A stretch of 33,932 bases of DNA from Clostridiales bacterium (GTDB taxonomy: Bacteria > Bacillota > Clostridia > Christensenellales > Aristaeellaceae): assembly GCA_024695415.1 (NCBI GenBank), contig JAILIE010000091.1, positions 1 to 33,932 of the forward strand, in the 5' to 3' direction. Positions 10,521 through 17,365 of this stretch are shown in pieces (the stretch's first letter is position 1; the number at the start of each line of letters is the position of its first letter). The position numbers and the translations under genes were made by a program. Under the pieces are notes generated by a model, which ran no database searches, had not been told where the DNA came from, and saw nothing but the letters and a program-made list of their open reading frames with translations.

Positions 10521-11525
10521 TTATACGGACTCTTCTTTCAGTTTCCGGCTCATCAGGTCATGGACGATCTGTCCCGGATCGGCGTGGTCCTGGACGACGT
10601 CGCGGACAGCGCTGATCAGCGGCATTTCCATATGATACTGTTCGCAGAGCTTCACGGCCGCCGGCAGGGCGTTGATTCCCTCCACGACCATTCCGACTTC
10701 CCGGACCGCGTCCTCCGCCTTCATTCCCTGCCCGATCAGCATCCCGCACCTGTTGTTCCGGGAATGCATGCTCGTCGCGGTGACGATCAGGTCACCGATC
10801 CCGGCCAGGCCGAAGAACGTCCTTTCCCGGCATCCCATGGCCAGTCCGAGGCGGCGGATCTCCTCCATGCCGCGCGTCATCATGGCCGCGCAGGTATTGT
10901 CCCCGTAACCCAGCCCTTTGGCGATACCGACCGCCAGCGCCTCCACGTTCTTCAGCGCGCCGCAGATCTGTACGCCGCGGATGTCCGAGTTCGTATAGGG
11001 GCGGATACAGGTGCCCTCAAAGAGTTTCTGGACCGTGTCCGCGTTCTTTTTCCGGCCCGCCGCGACAATCAGCGTCGGCATGTCGCGGGCCACTTCCTCC
11101 GCGTGGGTGGGTCCGCTGACCGCGGTGATGTTCCGGGCCTGGACGCCGTGCTTTGCCAGCTCGTCCTCAATCACTTCGGTCATGATCATCGTCGTTCCGG
11201 ATTCAATTCCCTTGGAGGCGTTGACCCAGATGACGGATTCGTCCTGAATGACCGGGGCGAAAACGCGGATCGTATCGCGCATGAAAACGGAAGGGACGAC
11301 CGTCAGGATCACCTGGGCCCCCCGGACCGCCTCCGCCGCGTCCGCGGTAAAACGGATCCCCTCCGGAATCATGATCCCCGGCAGGTTCGGCGCCGTCCGG
11401 GTTTTGTCCAGCGCGGCCGCCTCCTCCGGAAACTTGCTCCATACCGTCACGGAATGACGGTTCAGGTACAGGACCCTCGCCAGTGCAATGCCCCATGTGC
11501 CGGCGCCGAGTACGGTGATATTCAT
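10521..11525 (-). CDS. gpsA: NAD(P)-dependent glycerol-3-phosphate dehydrogenase
   Basis: Reduces dihydroxyacetone phosphate to sn-glycerol-3-phosphate for phospholipid synthesis in the cytoplasm. It has 334 residues, the normal length. The N-terminal Rossmann loop is LGAGTWGIALA (6-16). SGPTHAEEV near 138-145 and GALKNVEA with catalytic Lys192 are typical, followed by GYGDNTCAAMMTRG. The ATG at 11525-11523 overlaps the TGA of the upstream DUF1934 gene (ATGA), so translation is probably coupled; only a weak AAGG-type ribosome binding site is present. Ends are clear. Confidence 0.96.
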   Translation of the reverse strand: MNITVLGAGTWGIALARVLYLNRHSVTVWSKFPEEAAALDKTRTAPNLPGIMIPEGIRFTADAAEAVRGAQVILTVVPSVFMRDTIRVFAPVIQDESVIWVNASKGIESGTTMIMTEVIEDELAKHGVQARNITAVSGPTHAEEVARDMPTLIVAAGRKKNADTVQKLFEGTCIRPYTNSDIRGVQICGALKNVEALAVGIAKGLGYGDNTCAAMMTRGMEEIRRLGLAMGCRERTFFGLAGIGDLIVTATSMHSRNNRCGMLIGQGMKAEDAVREVGMVVEGINALPAAVKLCEQYHMEMPLISAVRDVVQDHADPGQIVHDLMSRKLKEESV

Positions 11526-11986
11526 TGAACTCTGCCTTCCTTTTCTGCGGTGTATTCCAGGTGCAGTTCGTTGCTGGAAGCGTAGGAACCCTGGATATCC
11601 AGCTGGTATTTAAGGTGAACGGACCCGCGGGAGGATCCGATGTCGCACTGGACGCCCTTGGAGAAAACCCCCATGTTCATCTCGCCGTACGGGGTATGGT
11701 AAACCCCCTCAAACCGCTGTTCGGGAATGAATACCATGGTATTGGAAAACTCGCCGTTCCGGGTCATCGTCACCCGGTTCTTTTCCAGCGCGAGGGAAAC
11801 AAACGACTCGGTCACTTCCCCGCTGTCCTCGTCCCGGATGGATTCCGTATATTCGATCCGGGCGGAGCCCTCATCGTCGGTGACCAGGGTTCCCCGGGTC
11901 ATAAACTGGATCGGATAATCCGGCATTTTGTCATATCTGGCAATGGCCAGGAGATTGATCAGCACGGGAGTCTGCCTGTCCTGCAT
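11522..11986 (-). CDS. DUF1934 (YwiB-like) beta-barrel protein
   Basis: A 154-residue cytoplasmic protein of the DUF1934 family, which adopts a calycin-like beta-barrel in structures of family members; biochemical role unknown. Alternating strands such as PIQFMTRGTLVTDDEGSARI and a C-terminal LHLEYT strand fit the family. The start at 11986 has AAGGAGGG just before it; a longer in-frame extension runs into the divergent ispE promoter region and is rejected. Its stop overlaps the gpsA start by the ATGA arrangement, so the two are translationally coupled. Confidence 0.85.
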   Translation of the reverse strand: MQDRQTPVLINLLAIARYDKMPDYPIQFMTRGTLVTDDEGSARIEYTESIRDEDSGEVTESFVSLALEKNRVTMTRNGEFSNTMVFIPEQRFEGVYHTPYGEMNMGVFSKGVQCDIGSSRGSVHLKYQLDIQGSYASSNELHLEYTAEKEGRVQ

Positions 11987-12024
11987 GTGAACGCCCTCCT
12001 TCCGGACAATCTTCCTTCCCGTCC

Positions 12025-12033
12025 ATTTTACCA
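12025..12033 (-). promoter_or_regulatory. Extended -10 promoter candidate for DUF1934-gpsA-GH2
   Basis: On the minus strand the sequence reads TGGTAAAAT, an extended -10 (TGn plus TAAAAT), about 40 bases before the DUF1934 start. No good -35 hexamer is seen 17 bases upstream. Confidence 0.45.
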
Positions 12034-12087
12034 TATTCCTTTCCGGAAGGACAGAGTTTTCCGGTATTCTTTCTTTCCCCAACGCGC

Positions 12088-12116
12088 TTGTCTTTTCCGC
12101 CGGACGGCGGTATGAT
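12088..12116 (+). promoter_or_regulatory. Promoter of ispE
   Basis: TTGTCT at 12088-12093 and TATGAT at 12111-12116 with a 17-base spacer, 27 bases upstream of the ispE ATG. It is divergent from the DUF1934 promoter. Confidence 0.65.
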
Positions 12117-12143
12117 GCTTCCGTAGGATACGGGGGGAAGAGC

Positions 12144-13019
12144 ATGAAGCTTTCTGCGTTCGCGAAGATCAACTGGTCGCTGGATATCACCGGCGTCCGG
12201 GAGGACGGTTATCACCTGATGGACATGGTGATGCAGCCGGTATCCATTTCGGATGAAATCACCCTGGCGCCTTCGGGCGGCCTTTCCATTTCCGCTTCCG
12301 GTTTTCCCCGCGTCCGGGCGGACGGGTCCAACCTGGCATATCGCGCGGCCCTCGCGCTGAAAAACGCGGCCGGATACGCCGGCGGGGCTTCCATCCATGT
12401 ACAGAAAGCGATTCCGGTCGGCGCGGGAATGGGCGGCGGAAGCGCGGACGCCGCCGCGGTGCTGTTCGGCCTGAACCGCCTGTGGGGCCTGAACCTGTCC
12501 GGCAGCGAGCTGGAGGAAATCGGCCTGACGCTGGGCGCGGATGTTCCGTTCTGCCTGCGGGGCGGGCTCGCCCGGACCCGCGGCATCGGGGAAATCCTGG
12601 ATAACTATCCGGATGACCATCATTTCTGGCTCCTGGTCACGCAGCCGTGCAGGGGGCTCAGTACCGGAGACGTGTTCCGCGCCTACCATGAATCCCGGAA
12701 CGTCGTCCATCCGGATACGGAAAAGGTGCTTCAGGCCCTGTGCGCCGGGGATCTCGCCCTGCTGTCCTCCTCCGCCGGCAATGTGCTGGAGGCGGTTTCC
12801 GCGGCCATCCGGCCGAAGATTTCCGCCGCAGCGGAAGAGATGCGCCGCAGCGGCGCGGTGTTCGCCTCCATGACGGGCAGCGGAAGCGCGGTTTTCGGCG
12901 TTTACCGGAACCGGAGCGCCGCGGAAAAAGCCCGGACGGATCTGTCCCGGAGCAGCGGGAAGGTTTTCCTGGCCCACACGCAGTCCGACAGCATACGGAT
13001 CCTGGAGGAAGAGACATGA
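12144..13019 (+). CDS. ispE: 4-diphosphocytidyl-2-C-methyl-D-erythritol kinase
   Basis: GHMP-family kinase of the MEP (non-mevalonate) isoprenoid pathway that phosphorylates CDP-methylerythritol in the cytoplasm. It is 291 residues, as usual. AFAKINWSLDI holds the conserved Lys8; PVGAGMGGGSADAAA (91-105) is the glycine-rich ATP loop; LGADVPF holds Asp133; TGSGSAVFG is the C-terminal GHMP motif. The ATG has a purine-rich GGGGGGAAG just before it. Its stop overlaps the next start (ATGA at 13016-13019). Presence of ispE implies that the organism uses the MEP route. Confidence 0.95.
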   Translation: MKLSAFAKINWSLDITGVREDGYHLMDMVMQPVSISDEITLAPSGGLSISASGFPRVRADGSNLAYRAALALKNAAGYAGGASIHVQKAIPVGAGMGGGSADAAAVLFGLNRLWGLNLSGSELEEIGLTLGADVPFCLRGGLARTRGIGEILDNYPDDHHFWLLVTQPCRGLSTGDVFRAYHESRNVVHPDTEKVLQALCAGDLALLSSSAGNVLEAVSAAIRPKISAAAEEMRRSGAVFASMTGSGSAVFGVYRNRSAAEKARTDLSRSSGKVFLAHTQSDSIRILEEET

Positions 13020-13732
13020 AAAAGACCCTTGGATGCATCCGGAAGGCGGATACGGATTTCGGCCTGATCGAAGACGGCGACCGGATCGCCCTCGGCATTT
13101 CGGGCGGAAAGGACTCCCTGCTCCTTCTGCACGCGCTTTCCCTGTACCGGAAATTCACCCATAAGAATTTTGAGCTGCACGCCGTCACGGTCACCTCCGG
13201 CCTGCAGCCTTTTGACCTCTCGCCGGTCCGGGCGCTGTGCGGCGAGCTGGAAGTCCCCTACCATATCGTGGAAACTCAGATCGGTGAAATTGTCTTTGAG
13301 TACCGGAAGGAAAAGAATCCCTGCGCCCTGTGCGCGAAGATGCGCCGCGCGGTGCTTTCCAATACCTGCAACGAAATCGGCTGCAACAAGCTGGCTCTGG
13401 GCCATCACCGGGAGGATGCCGTCAACACGCTTTTGATGTCTATGTTTTATGAGGGAAGGTTCCATACCTTCCATCCGAAAACGCTGCTGAGCCGGACCGG
13501 AATCACGGTGATCCGCCCGCTGGTTTACCTGCCGGAAAAGCATGTCATCCATATGGCGAAGGTGCTCAGCCTGCCGGTGGTGACCTCCCCTTGCCCCGTC
13601 GACGGCAAGACCGCCCGGGCGGAGATGGACGACCTGATGCGGGAGCTGAAAAAGAAGTTCCCGGACGCGCCGGACCGCCTGCTGCACGCGCTGCAGCACG
13701 AGCCCTACGAACTTTGGCAGAAGGAGACCTGA
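13016..13732 (+). CDS. TtcA-like PP-loop tRNA thiolation protein
   Basis: A 238-residue member of the TtcA/TilS-type PP-loop ATPases. The SGGKDS P-loop lies at 29-34. CxxC at Cys103/Cys106 and a third Cys193 (SPCPVDG) match the arrangement that holds the Fe-S cluster in TtcA, which converts cytidine 32 of some tRNAs to 2-thiocytidine. GHHRED follows the middle domain. It is shorter than E. coli TtcA but similar to Firmicutes homologues. The start at 13016 overlaps the ispE stop and has GGAGG upstream, so the longer in-frame extension into ispE is rejected. The exact tRNA position modified is inferred from the family. Confidence 0.85.
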   Translation: MKKTLGCIRKADTDFGLIEDGDRIALGISGGKDSLLLLHALSLYRKFTHKNFELHAVTVTSGLQPFDLSPVRALCGELEVPYHIVETQIGEIVFEYRKEKNPCALCAKMRRAVLSNTCNEIGCNKLALGHHREDAVNTLLMSMFYEGRFHTFHPKTLLSRTGITVIRPLVYLPEKHVIHMAKVLSLPVVTSPCPVDGKTARAEMDDLMRELKKKFPDAPDRLLHALQHEPYELWQKET

Positions 13733-13802
13733 TTTTCCTTTCCGCCCGTTTTTTTCATTGAACTTTAATCTGGCTCTGCTTTTCTTTCGGTTAATCCTGT
13801 GA

Positions 13803-13808
13803 TATACT
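13803..13808 (+). promoter_or_regulatory. -10 element upstream of xpaC
   Basis: TATACT at 13803-13808 lies in an AT-rich gap 36 bases before the GTG start. The -35 region (TTTTCT) is poor. This is the best promoter candidate for the xpaC-telA pair. Confidence 0.45.
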
Positions 13809-13844
13809 AATTGTTGGTACTTATTTGTCAGGAGAGATTGTAAA

Positions 13845-14714
13845 GTGGCCAGAAAGAATTCCAACTTTAACGGAAAATCAGGCGGCGCCGGCTTCTTCAT
13901 CACGCTGGGTGTAGCCTATCTTCTTTTCAAGGGCGTCGCCGGAAGCGGCCTGGCCGGCCTGATCGTCGGCGCGATCATCGGCGCCGGCGTCGGCCTGGTG
14001 ACCAGTATCATGGGCAGCAAGCTGGATACGACCACCCATAACAAGCAGGATGTGGAACGCAGGAAGCAGGAAGAGCTCCAGCGGATGAAGGAAGAGGAAC
14101 AGAAGCGGAAGGAAGCCGCCTCCCAGATCCCGCTGACGGGCGACGAAGCTGCCGACGCCGTCATTATCAAGGGACAGGAAATGCTCAAGACCATCCGGAC
14201 CGAGAACGCCCTGATCCCCGATGAGACGCTGTCCGCCCAGATGGATACCCTCGCGGAAAAATGCCGCCAGATTTTCCTCACCGTTTCCGATTCGCCGGCC
14301 AAGGCGCCGCAGGTCCGCAAGTTCATGAACTACTACCTGCCCACCACGCTGAAAATGCTCGCCAACTACCGCAAGATGCAGGAAAGCGGCGTTTCCTTCC
14401 AGGAAATGAACCAGGCGAGGGAAACCGCGATCCGCGGTATGAACATGGTGCTGACCGCCTGCCAGAAGCTGATTGACAACCTGCACAAGGACAGCATGCT
14501 GGACATTTCCACCGATATCGACGTCATGGAGCAGATGCTCAAGCGCGACGGATACACGGAAAACGAAATTACCGGGAACAAAGGCCTCGTCATGGGCGCG
14601 AGAACCGCGGCGGAAGCCCAGATGAGAACCAGTTCCGCTCCTGTCATGGATTTCCCTGACCAGTCCGGGGATGAGAATCAGCCCGGCGCTGCCCATAAAT
14701 CACAAACCAAGTAA
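13845..14714 (+). CDS. XpaC-like membrane protein (5-bromo-4-chloroindolyl phosphate hydrolysis family)
   Basis: A 289-residue protein. The N-terminus carries a short basic stretch and a hydrophobic hairpin (about 15-30 and 33-56, Gly/Ala-rich), then a charged predicted coiled coil (about 66-92, ERRKQEELQRMKEEEQ). The rest is a helical cytoplasmic domain. This organisation and the following telA gene match the XpaC/TelA pair of Firmicutes. The family name comes from an old indicator-dye phenotype; the true role is not settled. The start is GTG at 13845 with AGGAGAG at 13830-13836; no ATG offers a better start before the membrane segment. Probably acts with TelA at the membrane. Confidence 0.85.
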   Translation: MARKNSNFNGKSGGAGFFITLGVAYLLFKGVAGSGLAGLIVGAIIGAGVGLVTSIMGSKLDTTTHNKQDVERRKQEELQRMKEEEQKRKEAASQIPLTGDEAADAVIIKGQEMLKTIRTENALIPDETLSAQMDTLAEKCRQIFLTVSDSPAKAPQVRKFMNYYLPTTLKMLANYRKMQESGVSFQEMNQARETAIRGMNMVLTACQKLIDNLHKDSMLDISTDIDVMEQMLKRDGYTENEITGNKGLVMGARTAAEAQMRTSSAPVMDFPDQSGDENQPGAAHKSQTK

Positions 14715-14728
14715 AGGAGGAAACCCCG

Positions 14729-15898
14729 ATGTCTGAATCCAGTCCGATCCTTCAGCTTTCCCTCAATCCCACGGCTCCCGAACCCGAAGCGCCCGCCGCT
14801 CCCGCAGAAAGCATTCAGCAGAATCCCGCGGAGAAGCCGGCGCCTGAGGCCGCCGCTCCCAAGCTGGACGACAGCCAGCTGACCGAAGCGGAAAAGAAAG
14901 CCATCGACGATTTTATCGCCAAGGTGGACGTGACCAATCCGGATCATGTGCTCCTTTTCGGCGCGGACGCGCAGAAGCGGATCGCGGATTTCTCCCAGAC
15001 CGCCCTGGACGCCGTCAAAACGCAGGATACCGGTGAAGTCGGCAACATGCTGGTAAACCTGGTGGCCGAACTGAAAGGCTTCCAGCACGACTCCGAGGAG
15101 CCCAAGGGCCTGGCCCGCCTCTTCTCCAAGGGCGAGGACAAGATCGAGCGGATGAAAGCGCGCTACGCGAAGGTGTCCACCAACGTGGAGAGCATCGCAT
15201 CCTCCCTGGAGTCCTACCAGACCCAGCTCCTGAAGGATATCGCGATGTTCGATCGCCTGTATGACCAGAACAGCGATTATTTCCATCAGCTTACGCTGTA
15301 CATCATCGCCGGCGACAAGAAGCTGGAGCAGGTCCGCAACACCGAGCTGAAAGAGCTCCGTGCGAAAGCGGAAGCCAGCGGGGACGCGATGGACGCGCAG
15401 AAGGCCAACGACCTTGCCGCGCAGTGCGACCGCTTTGAGAAGAAGCTGTACGACCTGAAGCTGACCCGCCAGGTTTCCATCCAGATGGCGCCCCAGATCC
15501 GCCTTTTGCAGAACAACGACAGCCTGCTGGTCGAGCGGATCCAGTCCACCCTGTCCAACACCCTGCCCCTCTGGAAGAGCCAGATGGTGCTCGCCCTCGG
15601 TATGCATCATTCCCAGCAGGCCCTCAAGGCGCAGACCGCGGTCACCGATATGACCAACGAACTGCTGAAGAAGAACGCTGAGGCGCTGAAGATCGGAACC
15701 ATCGAAACCGCGAAGGAAGCGGAGCGCGGAATCATCGATATCGAGACGCTGATCGAGACCAACCAGAACCTGATCGACACCATCAACGAAGTGATGGATA
15801 TCCAGTCCCAGGGCCGCGCCAAGCGCATGGAGGCGGAAAAGACACTCTACAATATGGAAGCCGAGCTGAAGAAAAAGCTGCTCTCCACCAACCTGTAA
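14729..15898 (+). CDS. TelA-family toxic anion resistance protein
   Basis: A 389-residue soluble, almost wholly helical protein of the TelA family, named for tellurite resistance and also linked to stress tolerance. Residues about 15-45 are a Pro/Ala/Glu-rich disordered lead, then the TelA helical core runs to the end (for example KGLARLFSKGEDKIERMKARY near 125-145, then SSLESYQTQLLKD). No membrane segment is present. It starts 14 bases after xpaC with AAAGGAGG ahead of the ATG, so the two form one operon. The product probably partners the XpaC-like protein. The annotated metal resistance is from the family and is not evident from context. Confidence 0.9.
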   Translation: MSESSPILQLSLNPTAPEPEAPAAPAESIQQNPAEKPAPEAAAPKLDDSQLTEAEKKAIDDFIAKVDVTNPDHVLLFGADAQKRIADFSQTALDAVKTQDTGEVGNMLVNLVAELKGFQHDSEEPKGLARLFSKGEDKIERMKARYAKVSTNVESIASSLESYQTQLLKDIAMFDRLYDQNSDYFHQLTLYIIAGDKKLEQVRNTELKELRAKAEASGDAMDAQKANDLAAQCDRFEKKLYDLKLTRQVSIQMAPQIRLLQNNDSLLVERIQSTLSNTLPLWKSQMVLALGMHHSQQALKAQTAVTDMTNELLKKNAEALKIGTIETAKEAERGIIDIETLIETNQNLIDTINEVMDIQSQGRAKRMEAEKTLYNMEAELKKKLLSTNL

Positions 15899-15911
15899 TT
15901 TCTTCGTTATC

Positions 15912-15940
15912 CGGCCCGGCACAAGGCATATGCCGGGCCG
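15912..15940 (+). terminator. Intrinsic terminator after telA
   Basis: A perfect 10-bp stem, CGGCCCGGCA (15912-15921) and TGCCGGGCCG (15931-15940), with a 9-base loop, followed by CTTTTC. The T run is short, so termination may be partial; the coaE ribosome binding site follows immediately. Confidence 0.75.
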
Positions 15941-15961
15941 CTTTTCAATCAAAGGAGCATT

Positions 15962-17365
15962 ATGCGGATTATCGGATTAACCGGCGGTATCGCCTGCGGG
16001 AAAACGACTGTCAGCCGTTATATCTCCTCCTGCGGAATTCCCGTGGTGGACGGGGATCTTCTTTCCCGTGAGCTGACCGCCCCCGGCAGCCCGGTCCTGC
16101 TTGAAATCCGGGATGTGTTCGGAGTCCGCTACCTGAACGACAACGGTTCCCTGAACCGGCGCGCCCTCGGCCGCCTGGTGTTTGAGAACGCCGAGGCCCG
16201 GCAGCGCCTGGACGACATCATGGCGCCGCACCTGATGGCCCTGACCCGCGCGCGGATTGAGGAGCATCGCCGTCAGGGCGCCCCGGCTTGCGTCCTGGAT
16301 ATGCCGCTTTTGTTTGAGAAGGGATATGATTCCCTCTGCGACACGGTCTGGACCGTATGGCTTCCGCAGCGGGAGCAGCTTTCCCGCCTGATGTCCCGCG
16401 ACGGATACACTGAGTCCGAAGCCATGGCCCGGATCCTTGCGGTCATGTCCTCGGATGAAAAAGCCTCCCGTTCCGATCAGGTCATCGACAATTCCGGCTC
16501 TGTCCAGCATACGATCGACCAGGTTTCCGCGCTGCTGAACGCGGTCCTGAACGAGGACCGGAAGCCGGCTGTCCCCGCACCGCCGCCGGCGTACACGCAG
16601 TACCCGGTCCGCAGCGATCCGGCCCAGCCGCCTTCCTTCGAAACCATGGAAAGACCCCGGGCTGCCCGAAGGTCCGCCCCGGTGCGGAAGGTCTCCTGGC
16701 GGATGCCGGCCTGGCTCATGGCGCTTCTGATTTCCACCGCCGTACTGCTCATTCTTTCCGTGACCGCCTATTCCCTGATGTCCGGATATCTCAGGCGCCA
16801 GGCGGAACAGCACGCGCGGGAGCAGCAGTGGATCGACGACCATTATCCGCTGCCGGACGACAAGATCATGGCCCTGGTCACGAAATACGCGGACGAATAC
16901 AACCTGGAAAAACCCTTCGTGCTGTCCGTGATTCTGAACGAGAGTTCCTTCAATCCCGATGCCGTGTCCCCCGTCGGCGCCATCGGGCTGATGCAGCTGA
17001 TGCCGGATACAGCCGAATGGATCGCGGAAAAGCTGAAGGTTTCCGGATTCGCGCCGGCGCGCATGTATGATCCAGAATCCAATATCCGTTTCGGATGCTG
17101 GTACCTGAACTACCTGTCCGGACTGTTCAGCGGGAATCCGGTCTGTGTGATCAGCGCGTATCACGCGGGACAGGGACAGGTCAAGATCTGGCTTTCAGAT
17201 CCGTCCCGGAGCCCGGACGGCCTGGTCCTGACCCTGGAAAGCCTGCCGGACGGCCCCACCAGAACTTACGCGGAAAGAGTGATGAGAGATTATGGAATCT
17301 ATCAGCAAAAGTACTTTACGCCGGATCTGCCTGATCTTGCTGGCCGCTGTGCTGATCCCGGTTAA
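15962..17365 (+). CDS. coaE: Dephospho-CoA kinase fused to a membrane-anchored lytic transglycosylase
   Basis: A 467-residue two-enzyme chain. Residues 1-195 are a full dephospho-CoA kinase (last step of CoA synthesis): P-loop GGIACGKT (8-15), VVDGD (29-32), and the DMPLLFEKG lid region. A Pro-rich linker (about 202-225) and basic segment (231-247) lead to one transmembrane helix (about 249-273). Residues 295-455 are an SLT/GH23 lysozyme-like domain: Glu327 in LNESSFNP is the likely catalytic acid, followed by GAIGLMQLMP and AYHAGQG. Positive residues before the helix predict kinase inside and transglycosylase outside. No stop or frameshift separates the halves. The start has AAAGGAG. An internal ATG at 16703 (residue 248) could give the membrane half alone, but its ribosome binding site is poorly spaced. 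Confidence 0.9.
   Translation: MRIIGLTGGIACGKTTVSRYISSCGIPVVDGDLLSRELTAPGSPVLLEIRDVFGVRYLNDNGSLNRRALGRLVFENAEARQRLDDIMAPHLMALTRARIEEHRRQGAPACVLDMPLLFEKGYDSLCDTVWTVWLPQREQLSRLMSRDGYTESEAMARILAVMSSDEKASRSDQVIDNSGSVQHTIDQVSALLNAVLNEDRKPAVPAPPPAYTQYPVRSDPAQPPSFETMERPRAARRSAPVRKVSWRMPAWLMALLISTAVLLILSVTAYSLMSGYLRRQAEQHAREQQWIDDHYPLPDDKIMALVTKYADEYNLEKPFVLSVILNESSFNPDAVSPVGAIGLMQLMPDTAEWIAEKLKVSGFAPARMYDPESNIRFGCWYLNYLSGLFSGNPVCVISAYHAGQGQVKIWLSDPSRSPDGLVLTLESLPDGPTRTYAERVMRDYGIYQQKYFTPDLPDLAGRCADPG

Noticed and set aside
9127-10635. A 502-codon plus-strand frame opposite the GH2 gene
   Set aside because: Antisense to a gene with catalytic motifs; no motif or start signal of its own. Similar shadows opposite trpB, telA, pgi and yqhQ were dropped for the same reason.
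16703-17365. Separate transglycosylase gene starting at an internal ATG
   Set aside because: The frame is continuous with coaE, and the internal ATG has a poorly spaced ribosome binding site; the fusion is the simpler reading, though internal initiation is not excluded.
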